NCBI RefSeq assembly: GCF_026914185.1
Contig: NC_070575.1
Coordinates: 2,625,001 to 2,689,000, forward strand
From: Puccinia triticina
Lineage: Eukaryota; Basidiomycota; Pucciniomycetes; Pucciniales; Pucciniaceae
Direction of reading: 5' to 3'
DNA: 64,000 bases
Shown: positions 10,799-21,234 of the stretch, piece by piece
Position numbering within the stretch: the first letter of the stretch is position 1
Layout: every line of letters starts with the position of its first letter
Notes under the pieces: model-generated
What the model was told of the DNA's origin: nothing
Database searches by the model: none
Seen by the model: only the letters and a program-made list of their open reading frames with translations
Program-made: the position numbers and the translations under genes

Positions 10799-11026
10799 TG
10801 TAGAGCTGTGGATCCTAAAGTCTGAGTGGATGATAAAAAAACTCCCCCAAGGGGCATAATATTTTGAATGAGTGAAGGTATATATAGTGAAATGTAAGTA
10901 CATACTTGGGTTGATGAGCAAAGATAAAACCATGAGAAACTATATAAATAGAAAATATGCTAATGGAGGAATGTGACAGCATGAGAAAGTATACAAAGAG
11001 AAATAAAACCATATTTTGACATAACA
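10799..11026 (-). repeat. Copia-B 3' LTR
   Basis: 228 bp, on the minus strand TGTTATGTCAAAATATGG ... CACAGCTCTACA. On the minus strand it is preceded by a purine-rich tract (plus-strand CTCCCCCCCTC at 11027-11037), the expected plus-strand primer (PPT). Confidence 0.92.
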
Positions 11027-11213
11027 CTCCCCCCCTCATCAACCACGGAAAAACAGAAAAGACACAAAAATGGAAGAAATATAAAACAATCAGAAAGAAA
11101 TGTGTACAAAAATCAAAAGAAACAAAACAAAGAGACAAGAAATATGTGATGAAATCAAAGTATAAGAAAAATAAGAGAAGATATGAAAACTGATTGGAAA
11201 GAAAGACAGTAAA

Positions 11214-12430
11214 CACTTCAAGGATAATTAAATTTCCCAAAAAAAATACTCAAAGTTTGAGGTTGGGAAAATCATTGAAAAAAAATCACTCTGTACTGAA
11301 AAAAAATGCAAACTGAGCGTGCTCAGCCAAAAAAATAAAAATGTGTCAGACTGAGTAAAAAACAATGGGGCACATTTTTGGGTTGATTTGTAGGACGGGC
11401 CTGCACAAGGCCCGCATGGGCCCCTAACAGGCCTGTTGGGCCCATTGAAAAAGTAGTATTTGTTTGGAATTCCCATGCTCTGCTAAAATGTGAAATGGGT
11501 TGAACTGAATGAAAAATGAGGGGCTACATTTTCAGGGAGATGTTTTGGACGGGCCTGAATGAGGCCCACCTGGCCCCCACAAAGCCCATTGGGCCCATTG
11601 AAAGAGTAGCCTTGGTCAAGAATGCCTATGCTCAGCTAAGAAACAAAAATGTGTCAACCTGAGTAAAAAACATGGGGCCACACTTTTGGGGAGGGCTTAT
11701 TGACAGACCTGCATCAGGCCCGTCAGGGCCCACCCAAAGCTGGTTTGGCCAACCCAGAAGTAGTCTTGGTTAAGAATGCCCACATGATGTTTCAGAACAG
11801 CACCAATTGACCACTAATCAACAGAAGATATTGAAGGGCTTCTGACATCTGCATGACATTTGTGCACTCACAGAATGTATTTCCAGGCCCTTTCCTTCCC
11901 CTTGGAAACCTGTTGGCCCGTACGGGCCTGATGCAGGCCCGTCCAAAAAGCCTCCCCAACAATGTGCCCCTAGGGTTTTTTCTCAGTCTGACAAATTTTT
12001 ATTTCTTAGCTGAGCATATGCTTTCTTAACCAAGGCTACCCTTTCAATGGGCCCAGTGGGCCTTGTAGGGGCCATGTGGGCCTCATTCAGGCCCGTCCAA
12101 AAAATCTCCCCAAAAATGTACCCCCATGTTTTTTATTCAGTTTGACCCATCTCACATTTTAGCAGAGCATAGGAATTCCAAACAAATACTACTTTTTCAA
12201 TGGGCCCAACGGGCTTGTTAGGGGCCCATGTGGGCCTTGTGCAGGCCCGTCCAACAAATCAACCCAAAAATGTGCCCCATTGTTTTTTACTCAGTCTGAC
12301 ACATTTTTATTTTTTTGGCTGAGCATGCTCAGTTTGCATTTTTTTTCAGTACGGAGTGATTTTTTTCAATGATTTTCCCAACCTCAAACTTTGAGTATTT
12401 TTTTTGGGAAATTTAATTATCCTTGAAGTG
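11214..12430. mobile_element. Fold-back element 1 with repeated modules in each arm
   Basis: The block begins CACTTCAAGGATAATTAAAT and ends with its exact reverse complement. Each arm is about 550 bp and is itself built of about three direct modules of roughly 150 bp. Each module runs: a GTGTCAGACTGAGTAAAAAA-like segment, a GGGGCACATTTTTGGG-like segment, an alternating GGGCCTG...AGGCCC...GGGCCC tract, a TAGTA..TTGGTT segment and a CCATGCTCNGCTAA end. The same modules appear inverted in the right arm. The centre (about 11790-11900) is unique. It has no coding capacity and lies between the RT stop and the 3' LTR of Copia-B. Flanks are A-rich, so the target duplication is ambiguous. This architecture is that of Foldback (FB)-like elements. 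Confidence 0.85.
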
Positions 12431-12509
12431 AAAAAATTCCAGTTGATGACAACGCCCCGCCGAGATCTGCACAATATAAGATGTATATGGTTAGCTTCCA
12501 AAGAACCAA

Positions 12510-13832
12510 TCAGTCGCCAACACCTGTTTGGGGTCCTGAAGGGAGACAAACAGATGCGGGGGGTGCATGTTCATTGCAGCCAGCGCATACTTCCCCCCCT
12601 TTACTTGCCAATGTGGAGGATTGCAAACGCAATCCAACTGCCGCTAAAAACTCCGAAACTTTCTGCCACCCGAGAGCCTTGGTGAAGATATTGGCCAATT
12701 GGTTGTTGGTGGAGATCCATTCAAGGCGGACCTTCTTCAGATAAAGAAGTTCGTTGATGACATGGAACTCCCGATCCACATGGCGGTGTTCCTTTTGAGT
12801 GCGACAATCCGAGCTGATTTGAACGGCGGCCTTGTTGTTGCAAAGCATCAACAGAGGAGGGAGGTCAAAAAAATGAGAGATGATTGACGACAATACACAG
12901 GCGTCCTTTGAAGCAAAAGACAGCGCCATATATTCCGCCTGACACGTGGATCGCGCCACACACGTCTGTCTTTTGGAAGACCATGAAACTGGCGCCCCCC
13001 ATACTGTCGAGATGAACCCGTGTACTGAGCGAGATGCCTTGCCACCCCAGTTTGCGCCGACGTAAGTGGTAATGCCATTGTTGAGGGGACGTGAAGCGAC
13101 AATTGGCAATGCAAGGTTAGCACTATAACGCATATATGAGATAAGGTGATTGAGAGCCGCCCAGTGTGATGCATCCGGTACCATGGAGAACCTAGCGAGG
13201 AAATTCACTGCAAAAGTGATGTCTGGTCGCGAACCCGCGGCTAGATAAAGCAGACAACCAACACGAGAGAAATATTTGATATCCATTGAACCGTCCAAAG
13301 GATTTGATTGAAGGTTGGTCGAGGTGATAGGAGTGCAAGTTTTGATGGAGGATTGCTGCATAGATATGATTTTTTCGATCAACATTGGTTGATCAATGGT
13401 GAAACCTCCTTTCACCTCTCGCACCCGGAGGCCAACAATGCTAGATAGGGATGAATCCCATTTTAGATTGAGCACCGAAGATAGACGCTCCTTTAGAGAT
13501 TCCAATAGCGACTGCAAACTAGCCGTGAACAAACCGTCATCTACATGTACCCATAGATACGCCATGTCAGCACCGGATCGATAGACGTATGTTGACTGGT
13601 CCTCAAGGGCCGGGAAAAATCCGATCTTCTCCAATTGTGACTTCAGATGTAGCCACCAACAACGAGCCGCCTGGCGCGCTCCGTACAATGCCTTTCGGAG
13701 CTTGAGGACACAACCTGGTTTGGTCTTTACACCTGGCGGAGGACAAATAAAAACTTCATGGTCAATATCACTGTGCAAAAAAGCGCTTTTGACGTCAAAA
13801 GAAGCAACAGGCCAACAGAGCCGCGACGCCAT
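12510..13832 (-). pseudogene. Copia-B reverse transcriptase-RNase H
   Basis: A 440-codon open frame on the minus strand holds the Copia RT: SFDVKSAFLHSD, VFICPPPG, KALYGARQAARCWW and the catalytic LWVHVDDGLF (YxDD-type). RNase H follows, ending with the EHRHVDREFHVINE and ANIFTKALG blocks. The motif normally carrying the first RNase H catalytic Asp reads YVGANWGG, so that acidic residue is lost. The N-terminal edge is truncated: the segment between integrase and RT is much shorter than in intact elements and the two frames overlap out of phase (13795-13832). Confidence 0.9.
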
Positions 13833-14709
13833 TGCCAGTAGGATCCGCAGCGCAGGAAAAGTCGGAGTTGGCGCAAAGGTGTCTGAGAACCGCGTTGACT
13901 GACCCTGAGTTAGTCATCTGGGATGGGAGATCATCTTCATGAAAGATTACTGAGGCGCCACGTTCGAGCTTCTTCGAATTTGGGTTCCATAAGAGCCATT
14001 CATGCGAGTCATTGAGAACACCGACGTGAATGAGAGCCGTCAACCGCGGGACAAATTGCTTCGGGTAATTGATGTCATGGAGATACGCACGGCAGCCAAA
14101 CACCCGAACCATATTGAGAGACGGCTTTTTCTTCAGCGAAATTTCATAAGGAGATTTCTCAGCCCCGGTGTGGACAATGCGGTTGAAGATGTACGCTGCT
14201 TGCTTGAAAGCTAAAAACCAAAGGGAATTAGGTAACTTAGCGTGTATTAAAAAAGTCCTCGCCATATCCAGAAGAGTCTGATTTGTCCGTTCCACATTTC
14301 CATTTTGATGATGTTCATAGGGAACGCTCAACTCATGGCCGATGTCGTTGTCTTTGAGAAACTTGTTGAACTTATTTGACGTTAGCTCGCCGGCATTGTC
14401 CAAGCGGATGGTCTTCACTCGGTGTGGGGTGAGTCGATTGAAGTCAAGAATCCAGTCCGATACCGCCTTGCCAGCCGAGGCCTTGCTCTTCAAACCAACC
14501 ACAGAAGTCATCCGCGAGAAGATGTCATGTATCACCAAACCGTAGGTGCTGCCATCGAGGGCCTCAGGAAAAGGGCCAACTAAATCTATGGCAATAATGT
14601 CACCAGGTGCATCTGCTAGCTCACGTGAAGGAGATTGGACAGGAGTATGTGTGCTTTTCAAAAGAGAACATGAATGACATTTGGTTTTTGGGAGGGATAA
14701 CTTCTTCAT
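13795..14709 (-). pseudogene. Copia-B integrase
   Basis: A 304-codon minus-strand frame shows the zinc-finger Cys pair (KCHSC) and the DDE core: IAIDLVGPFP, IRLDNAGELTSNKF and VPYEHHQNGNVERTNQT. The codon for the Arg of the upstream WHARLGH-type motif is TGA at about 14778, and gag reads into this region in another frame. The HPSEIxLxxKPSxxxVRVFGC-like tail (YEISLKKKPSLNMVRVFGC) is present. Confidence 0.88.
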
Positions 14710-16217
14710 GGGAATACCGGAAACACACTGGCGGTTGATAGTTTGATTGAAGAACCAAACGGCAATGTGACCGAGTCAAGCATGCCACAGACTGGAAGCG
14801 GAGATAGATAACAAGACTTTAGAGAAACAGACGATGAAGGAGATGGGATAAACCACCGGTACTGGTTGATATACGTCAAAAATTGCCGATTGTGCTGAGA
14901 GAGTATAAAACAACCATCGACAAAATCCACCTTTCCATCCCACTTTTCAAAAAATCCAATGGAAATAACGGTCCCGGAGATCCTCGGAACAAGCAGCACA
15001 TTTTTCAAATGTAGATTGCCAAAACGCGTCGGAATCACGGCATGCCCAATGCCATCTACTGGAATGCGGTCTTGAGAAGTAACACGCAGCCGTAAATTAG
15101 CCGGACGGAGAGTGACAAAAAATGATGGGTGTGACATTACATGGTGGGTAGCGCCAGTGTCACACAGAGGGTCCTCCGGGTTTTCAGGTGGTGCCAAAAT
15201 AGACGCAAGCTTGCCTGACTGGGTGATGAGACGTCCAGAGATGATGTTAGATTTCTTTGGCCTCCACAACGGATTCTTCTTGCAAGGATATTCCAGTGGC
15301 GGTAGATTGCTCTTCACACGTGGGCAGTCTGGCGCCCAGTGTCCCCACTCCCAGCAAACATTGCAGGGAAAATCGGCCGTAAGGTGTTTCTTGGCCCATT
15401 TGTCCGGAGGAGGAACCAAAGAAGTCGACGTCGACTGGCCTCCTTGACCCAAATGCCTGGGCATACCACGCGATCCTCGAAAACCACCTTGCCTGCGAGT
15501 ACCTCGGAATGATCCGGAATGTCCGCCACGGTACCCCTGAGACAACATTGCCATCGCCAAGGCTGACCCCAAAGCCAATGTCAACTGATGAAGCCGGGTT
15601 GCCATTTGTAGAATCTCCTCCGGCTTGATCTTGAAATCCGGTTTGATTGCGATTTGGGAATCCATGGAATCAGCAATGGTTTGCTGATATCGGTGGGCGG
15701 TGGAGTGGAAAGACAAAGATAACAACTTATCTTTAGTCAATCCCCCCAGCCTCTCATCCAGATCGTACCAGCTCCGCTTTAAAGCCTCATAGCTGGACGA
15801 CAGCAAGTCTGATGCATCTGGGGCCTGTGCAATGTCAGGCCAACTCCTTAGGAGGAGAGACCAGGAGGTGCCAGCAAATCGCCCCTTCAAAGACTTGTAG
15901 GCCCCATACGCCGTCAACCCGTTGAGGGAAGAGCGCAGCGCCGGATCAATCAAATGTTGAAGAAGTGCCAGAATACCGTCCCAAGTTGCCGGGTCTGTCG
16001 CTGAAGTGTCTGTCTCAAAAAAATTTGCATTCTGAGTGACGCCTTTGACAGTGTTGATGATTGCAGCCGACCACAGAGGAAAGTTGGTCCCATCCAGTGA
16101 CAACTGAGGTTCAACCGACTTGCCAAGTTGATGCCAACGAAGTTGACTCGCGACCTGAGTAGATGAAGCCGTCGCGATGGTCTGGTTGGTGTTGGTGAGA
16201 TTCCGGATCAGGAGCAC
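14706..16217 (-). pseudogene. Copia-B Gag and aspartic protease
   Basis: A 503-codon minus-strand frame. The Gag body includes LSLDGTNFPLWSAAI and a UBN2-type region. An RG-rich stretch follows, then one CCHC zinc knuckle CNVCWEWGHWAPDC. The protease active site is CDTGATHHVM. The true start may be an upstream ATG because the reported first codon at 16217 is a non-ATG codon and a 5' frame runs to about 16411. The last ~25 codons are out of frame relative to the pre-integrase domain, so a frameshift precedes 14780. Confidence 0.85.
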
Positions 16218-16730
16218 CTTGAGCAGGTTATCGTTGATGCCGCGTGGCCAGACTTCTCAAGTTCGCAAGTGAGTATGGTATCAAGAGATTCAGGTGCTTT
16301 CTGCTTGTTGTCGGACTGTTCTCCTGGCTGGGGATGATCGGATTGAATGGGGTTGGCTGAGGAAGAAGGAAAAGGAATATTGGAGTTATCTTGAGACATT
16401 GTATCTGACAAGAGTGAAGAGTTGGGGGATATGAAGGGATTAGAGTCAAATGACTCTTTGGGGATGGAAGGTAGAGGACGTCAAGGGGGTGTTACTCGAG
16501 CAGTGAAGTCTGGAGTAACAAGGTCTGGACGATCGGAATGTGTGTTAACCATAAACTTGAAAATCCGGCAAACAACTGAAGGGTGATTTGGCGGAGTCAA
16601 ACACTAAAAGCTTTTATAAAGATATGTGTGGGGATTTAAGTTTCACGGAAGGATGAAACCTAGATGACTTGAATATCCTCACGAAAGGATGAAGATAGGA
16701 TTGGATCAAAAGGAAAAACCCCGCTGGTCA

Positions 16731-16748
16731 CAGCGCGGGCTCATAACC
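16731..16748 (-). other. Copia-B primer-binding site, initiator-tRNA half
   Basis: Immediately internal to the 5' LTR the plus strand reads CAGCGCGGGCTCATAACC, almost the anticodon-stem sequence of fungal initiator tRNA-Met (GGGCTCATAACC contains the CAU anticodon). The minus strand, as in the element RNA, is therefore complementary to the middle of tRNAi-Met, not its 3' end. This half-tRNA priming is known for Drosophila copia and yeast Ty5. Confidence 0.75.
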
Positions 16749-16976
16749 TGTAGAGCTGTGGATCCTAAAGTCTGAGTGGATGATAGAAAAACTCCCCCAA
16801 GGGGCATAATATTTTGAATGAGTGAAGGTATATATAGTGAAATGTAAGTACATACTTGGGTTGATGAGCGAAGATAAAACCATGAGAAACTATATAAATA
16901 GAAAATATGCTAATGGAGGAATTTGACAGCATGAGAAAGTATACAAAGAGAAATAAAACCATATTTTGACATAACA
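16749..16976 (-). repeat. Copia-B 5' LTR
   Basis: 228 bp, on the minus strand TGTTATGTC...CTCTACA, near-identical to the 3' LTR at 10799-11026. The differences I see are an A/G in the poly-A run, A/G in GAGCAAAG and G/T in GGAATGTG. Confidence 0.92.
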
Positions 16977-16985
16977 AACACAACC

Positions 16986-17744
16986 CGCCATCATTTCCCC
17001 CCTCCCAACCCTCATTGCCAACACCTCAGCTCGTCACCTCAACACCCCATCACCACAATAACACCTTGTCACTAACACGCTAACACGGTAATGCACGAAC
17101 ATAGAGTTTCAAGGTCACCACATCAATATTCGTTTCATGCAACTTGTTTTAAAAGGACTCTGTGTCTTTATCACATTTTATATAAAGGTTTATTACATTC
17201 TTGTTGTGTAAGAACTCTTTGAAGGAGTTCAGGTTGATTTGATTATCAACATGCGCCATTTCCATCGCCGGGAGAGGGGACAGAGCTGCACCGACGGGTG
17301 CGCAGGCTCCTCTGCAATCTCCAGCCCATCCTAATTACCGGCTCCCTCCGGGCAGATTCTTCTCCGCTTCGGGGGCACTCAAGCCTGCCACCGCGGGACC
17401 CGATGTGTCCATTGGCCCTCCAGAACCATGCCCGCCGGCTGCGCCGGCGGCTGGGATCGGGGCTGCCCGGGCAGTCTACACGGCCTCGCCGGAAAACCCA
17501 ATCCAGCGCCGCTTGGGTTGCTTGGGCGATGTGCTTTGGAGACCGTTGGCTAGGGGGGCGGCATGTGGACGCCGCCGTGTTGCCAGAAAATCGATGAGAC
17601 GCACCAGCGCGTGTGGAAAAACAAGTCATATGACAGCCGCGGAGGCAGTCAAGGGAAGACGTGGCCGTCCCTCCGGGTGGCGCGATGCCGCTGAGCGCGC
17701 CGGAGATTGCATGTGGGAGACCAATTTTCTCCGTCGATCCTTGT
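16986..17744. other. Intergenic, no supported gene
   Basis: The first part is AC/CT-rich low-complexity DNA, the rest GC-rich. A short sequence at about 17655-17710 (CGTGGCCGTCCCTCCGG then GGCGC..GCGCC) recurs in varied form near 20280-20335 and, inverted, near 42600-42640, indicating a small dispersed hairpin repeat. Long GC-rich frames here show no domain. Confidence 0.4.
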
Positions 17745-19085
17745 TAGGGAGAAGAGCTTTGGCTGCGAGTCCCGCTATAGCTTCTGGATGCGTAGCCGTT
17801 GATTACCGCCAGCTCGGTGTTGCTTGGTCCTTTTGCATTTGGTCTTCTTCCGTTCAAAAACGCACCATCAGAGGGGCACAAGCATAAGGAGGGTGATGTA
17901 GATAGCGGCTGAGGGCGGAAACCCACGTGACGCGCAGGATGAGATTGCAGGGCGGTGGCCCCCGACGGCTGATTGTGAGGTAGGCAGAGCAGCACGGGTA
18001 GACCCCCTATTCGGCAGCCTTTGGCGGGCCCTTTGTCAAGCAGTGAGCTCAGCTTCAAGCAGCAGCACTTGTGTGTATAAAGAGCGCTATTCTGCCCTCC
18101 TCCCCCCATCAGTCCGCTCCACACATCCAATTCTTTGGCCACTCATCTTCCACCCAATCTCCTCCCTATCTCTTCAGACCAGCTCTTCTGTCCACGAAAA
18201 CCTTCGACAACAAAAATGGACTCTTCTGACAGTGAAGTAGACGAAGTCACACTTATCATCCCTTATGATTGGGCACGCCGCCGCCGCTCTCCGGCCTGGA
18301 CATTCTCTTTGCGTCCTTTCGAGCCCTTTTACCACCGTCCCTCTCGGACCTGGACCCTGTCCTTGCGACTTTTCGCCGGCTTTTACTCGCTGGAGCTGCG
18401 TCCGGAGAGCTTTGACCTGGACGCGGGGCAGACACAAGAGATCCGGGAATACTTGGAAACCGCACCCTTCCTCCTGCGCGTCGGACGCGAAGGCAACCAC
18501 ACTCTATTTGTGCAAGGGGTCCGCACGCGCACCGACCTAACCCACCCTGCCGTCCAGATCCTCGCCTCGGCCGACCCGCAATGGAGGCATCAGTACATCG
18601 ACGAGATCCACCTCGTCGCTTCAAGGTTTCTCAGAACCATCAATCGACGCCGTCGTGCCCGCCAGCTATCCCGGACGATTGATCTTCCAACCAACACTCC
18701 TCCTCCGGCACATCTGGTGTCTCCGAACCTTCCCGGCGGCCCTGCTGCCTGCTGCATCTGTCTTGCCGAGTATTCTGAGGACTCTCAGATTACCATCCTC
18801 AACTGCCGCCACACTCATCACTTCCACCGCGACTGCCTCTTGGTGAGTCTCTCCCTCTTCTTCTCTTTTATTGGAGTACTACGCTAACTGTTTTTGCTTT
18901 CAATTCTCCAGGAATGGCTTCGCCAAAACAGTTCCTGTCCTTACTGCAAGGCCCCGGTGCAGTGAATAATCAAGATTCTTTGATTAGACGCGCTTATGAG
19001 TGGACATCTTACGAATCTCCGGACGGAAAGTAATCAAACTATCTCTTTGTATTTTTCTTATCAAATTTTAATCCTAAAATGTTGC
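17745..19085 (+). repeat. Segmental duplication, copy A
   Basis: This ~1.3-kb segment, containing the RING gene with about 470 bp upstream and 120 bp downstream, is repeated in inverted orientation at about 41250-42560. Similarity starts near GAGTCCCGC.ATA.CTTCTGG and ends past AAAATGTTG. Coding identity is very high and flanks are somewhat more diverged. Confidence 0.85.
18216..18965 (+). CDS. RING-H2 finger protein, putative E3 ubiquitin ligase
   Basis: Two exons (18216-18842, 18912-18965) encode 226 residues. A C-terminal RING-H2 domain is complete only after splicing: CCICLAEY...ILNCRHTHHFHRDCLLEWLRQNSSCPYCK gives C-x2-C, C-x-H-x2-H-like and C-x2-C ligands in the C3H2C3 order (motif quoted in parts; it spans residues about 180-222). 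The N-terminal ~170 residues are basic and match nothing I recognise; there is no signal peptide or membrane segment. Such proteins bind an E2 enzyme and ubiquitinate targets. TATA-like TGTATAAAGAGC lies at about 18073. Start chosen at the first ATG, in an ACAAAAATGG context, giving MDSSDSEVDE. A paralogue lies at 41367-42116 on the minus strand. Confidence 0.85.
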
Positions 19086-21234
19086 AACTTTAAAACTCGC
19101 GCATGGCTTTTTGGTTTAGTCTATGCATGCGTTATGCATGCAACAAGGATGCACACGTGTACACTCATTACTCTGTCGATCGGTTCTGTCGATCTCCTTG
19201 GACTCCGAACAACAACCTTATTCTTCCGTATTCTTCCGCCGATCAAAATCTTCTCCCCTTTTTCTTACATCTCATTCTTCCAACTTCGATCAACACTTAA
19301 TCATCGAACAACAAACTACTTGAAGCAAAATCTTCTTCGTTAATCAAATCGATTCAAATCCGACTTCTTTAATCTCAACTCTCGCCGATCGCTAACATCT
19401 AGGAGGAGCTAGATTCAGCTTCTGGGCAGGTATTCATTTACAACATCTATCGATTTCATGAATTATGTATTAACCTATTACTTATTTTCTGCCAGGCTGT
19501 TTCGTCGTGATATCTCCTTGTGTTATACATCGTCGTCGTTGTGATTGTGTCGCGGATTTTTTTTCTTTGATTTGATTCGTTTCTTTGAGGTATTTATCTT
19601 TACTTTATTATCATTATTACATCATTCTAAATTAACCAAGTCTAACCATTGTTTTGTATTTCAAGTGTATTTACTGTTATTGAGTTCTTTGTAATAACTG
19701 TTTCCATAAAGTAATTGACCTACCATTTTTACAAAATGTTCTCTTATTACCTTATAATAATAAATTCTGTTGTCATTCATCCCATCTATGGTAACACGAT
19801 CACATGTAATGAATTTGGAGAAATCCCCACCTTTTCAGATCCCTCCTCAATTGTAAACAAAAGTCCCTTCCCGCCTCAACGCGCAGAGGAGACATAGTCT
19901 CTGGGCCCCAGTCTTAGTTGCCATATCAAAGCCTTGCTCTACTGCTTGCATCTTCCCTGTCTTCTCAAGAAAAACAATCCCACAAAGACCAATGAGTGGT
20001 CTCCCAAGACACCCGTGGATGTATTGGAGGGGAAGAATCAGTGAAGGACATTCAAAGAGGTTCTTGTCTAACCTACCAGACCGCCGTTGCTCTTGGAAGA
20101 TTCCCGGATTTGAATCAGAAGACTAGACTTGGCTTGTCCAAGCGAGAGAGGGTCACGGAGAGGCGCGGGGCTCGCCATAGCAGAGTCACATGCGACCGTG
20201 TGGGCATAAGGGCCAGAACCTTTGTAGAAATCTGAGAATCAAGCAATCTAAAACCGTCGGTGCCCCTGCATTTTTGCAGGGCGGACGTGGACATCCCTCC
20301 GGTCGGCGCAATGCGGCTGAGTGCGCCAGAGGCAGTGTTCCTTTGGTCTTATCTTTTTTCTCCTGCTCCTGGTTGGAGAGTGTCCCTGAGTGTCCCGCAG
20401 GAGGCTTCTGGTCTTACCGACGTCCAAAGCATATGTCCATGTCGGTGGCGCCTAAGCTGTGCACTTTTCGGAGGGTATGTGGTATGGGGATTTATTCCTT
20501 CATACCTGTGCAGCCTCCTAGGGTAGCCCGAACGTTCCACCACAGTGGTTGACTCCAAGCTACCCAATGTGTGGGTCAAGTGCATCAGGGAACCTCTCAA
20601 GCTGGTGAAAGGCTCGTAGCACTTTCCTCCAGCGCGGCCGCGCATTTTGGGTGCTCTTGGCGCCAAGTGATTTCTCCTCTTCGAGAAACCTCTGAGCGCA
20701 TAGCAGGCTTCTTAGGAGGGCCTAATGCGAGCCCTAACTCCTCCTCTATTTCTCTGCTGTCCGCTATTTCATCTGCTTCTTCTCGTGATTCATTTCACTC
20801 TTCCCCCCTTCCCTTTACTTTCCCCTCCTTTTTTTTTTTTGCTTTTTTAAGGGAGGGAGGGTGGTTGAGAAAATTTCTGAGGCAAGCGATACACCCTTGT
20901 CAAGGAAAATAGCGAAGGAAGGACGCCGGACGAGTGGACACACCTTTGGGCCAGCTGCTAGCTTAAATAGACCACTTCCTTGCACCCAGGGTTGCTCCCT
21001 GATTATGCAAGGTTGAATTGATCCGTGCTTGTCTCTCGTAGTTCCGGCCATTCCGTGAGTGCGCGTATCTTGCTCCTGTGGAAAAGCGTCTGGCCTCGAG
21101 GTGCCTTTGGTCATCCTTTTCGGCCAACGGTTTCAGACTGCGCTGACCTCGGCCACCTCTGCTGCGCGCCGGTAGCCCCCAATAAGCATGTAAGCTGATG
21201 ACGTAAGCATCGGGTATCAGCCAACAGGCGGAAG
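19086..21234. other. Repeat-rich intergenic region
   Basis: About 2.1 kb without a supported gene. 19100-19620 is TC-rich with several CGATC motifs and might be an LTR or leader. Around 20265-20335 lies the dispersed hairpin repeat (GGACATCCCTCCGGTCGGCG) also seen near 17660 and 42610. 20740-20870 is strongly pyrimidine-rich. No ORF here shows a domain or a plausible gene structure. Confidence 0.4.

Larger units (their letters stand above)
10799..16976 (-). mobile_element. Copia-B: near-complete Ty1/Copia element
   Basis: Complete minus-strand element bounded by two 228-bp LTRs that differ at only about 3 positions (roughly 98.7% identity by eye) and by a perfect 5-bp duplication AACAC (10794-10798 and 16977-16981). 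Order on the minus strand: 5' LTR, primer site, gag-protease, integrase, RT-RNase H, a 1.2-kb fold-back insertion, purine tract, 3' LTR. The similar LTRs point to a recent insertion, yet the coding region holds frameshifts, a stop and a deletion between integrase and RT. It was therefore probably mobilised by proteins from another copy. Confidence 0.93.

Noticed and set aside
17246..17887. Overlapping long frames on both strands near 17.3-17.9 kb
   Set aside because: GC-rich with no domain; part lies in the upstream flank of the duplicated RING segment.
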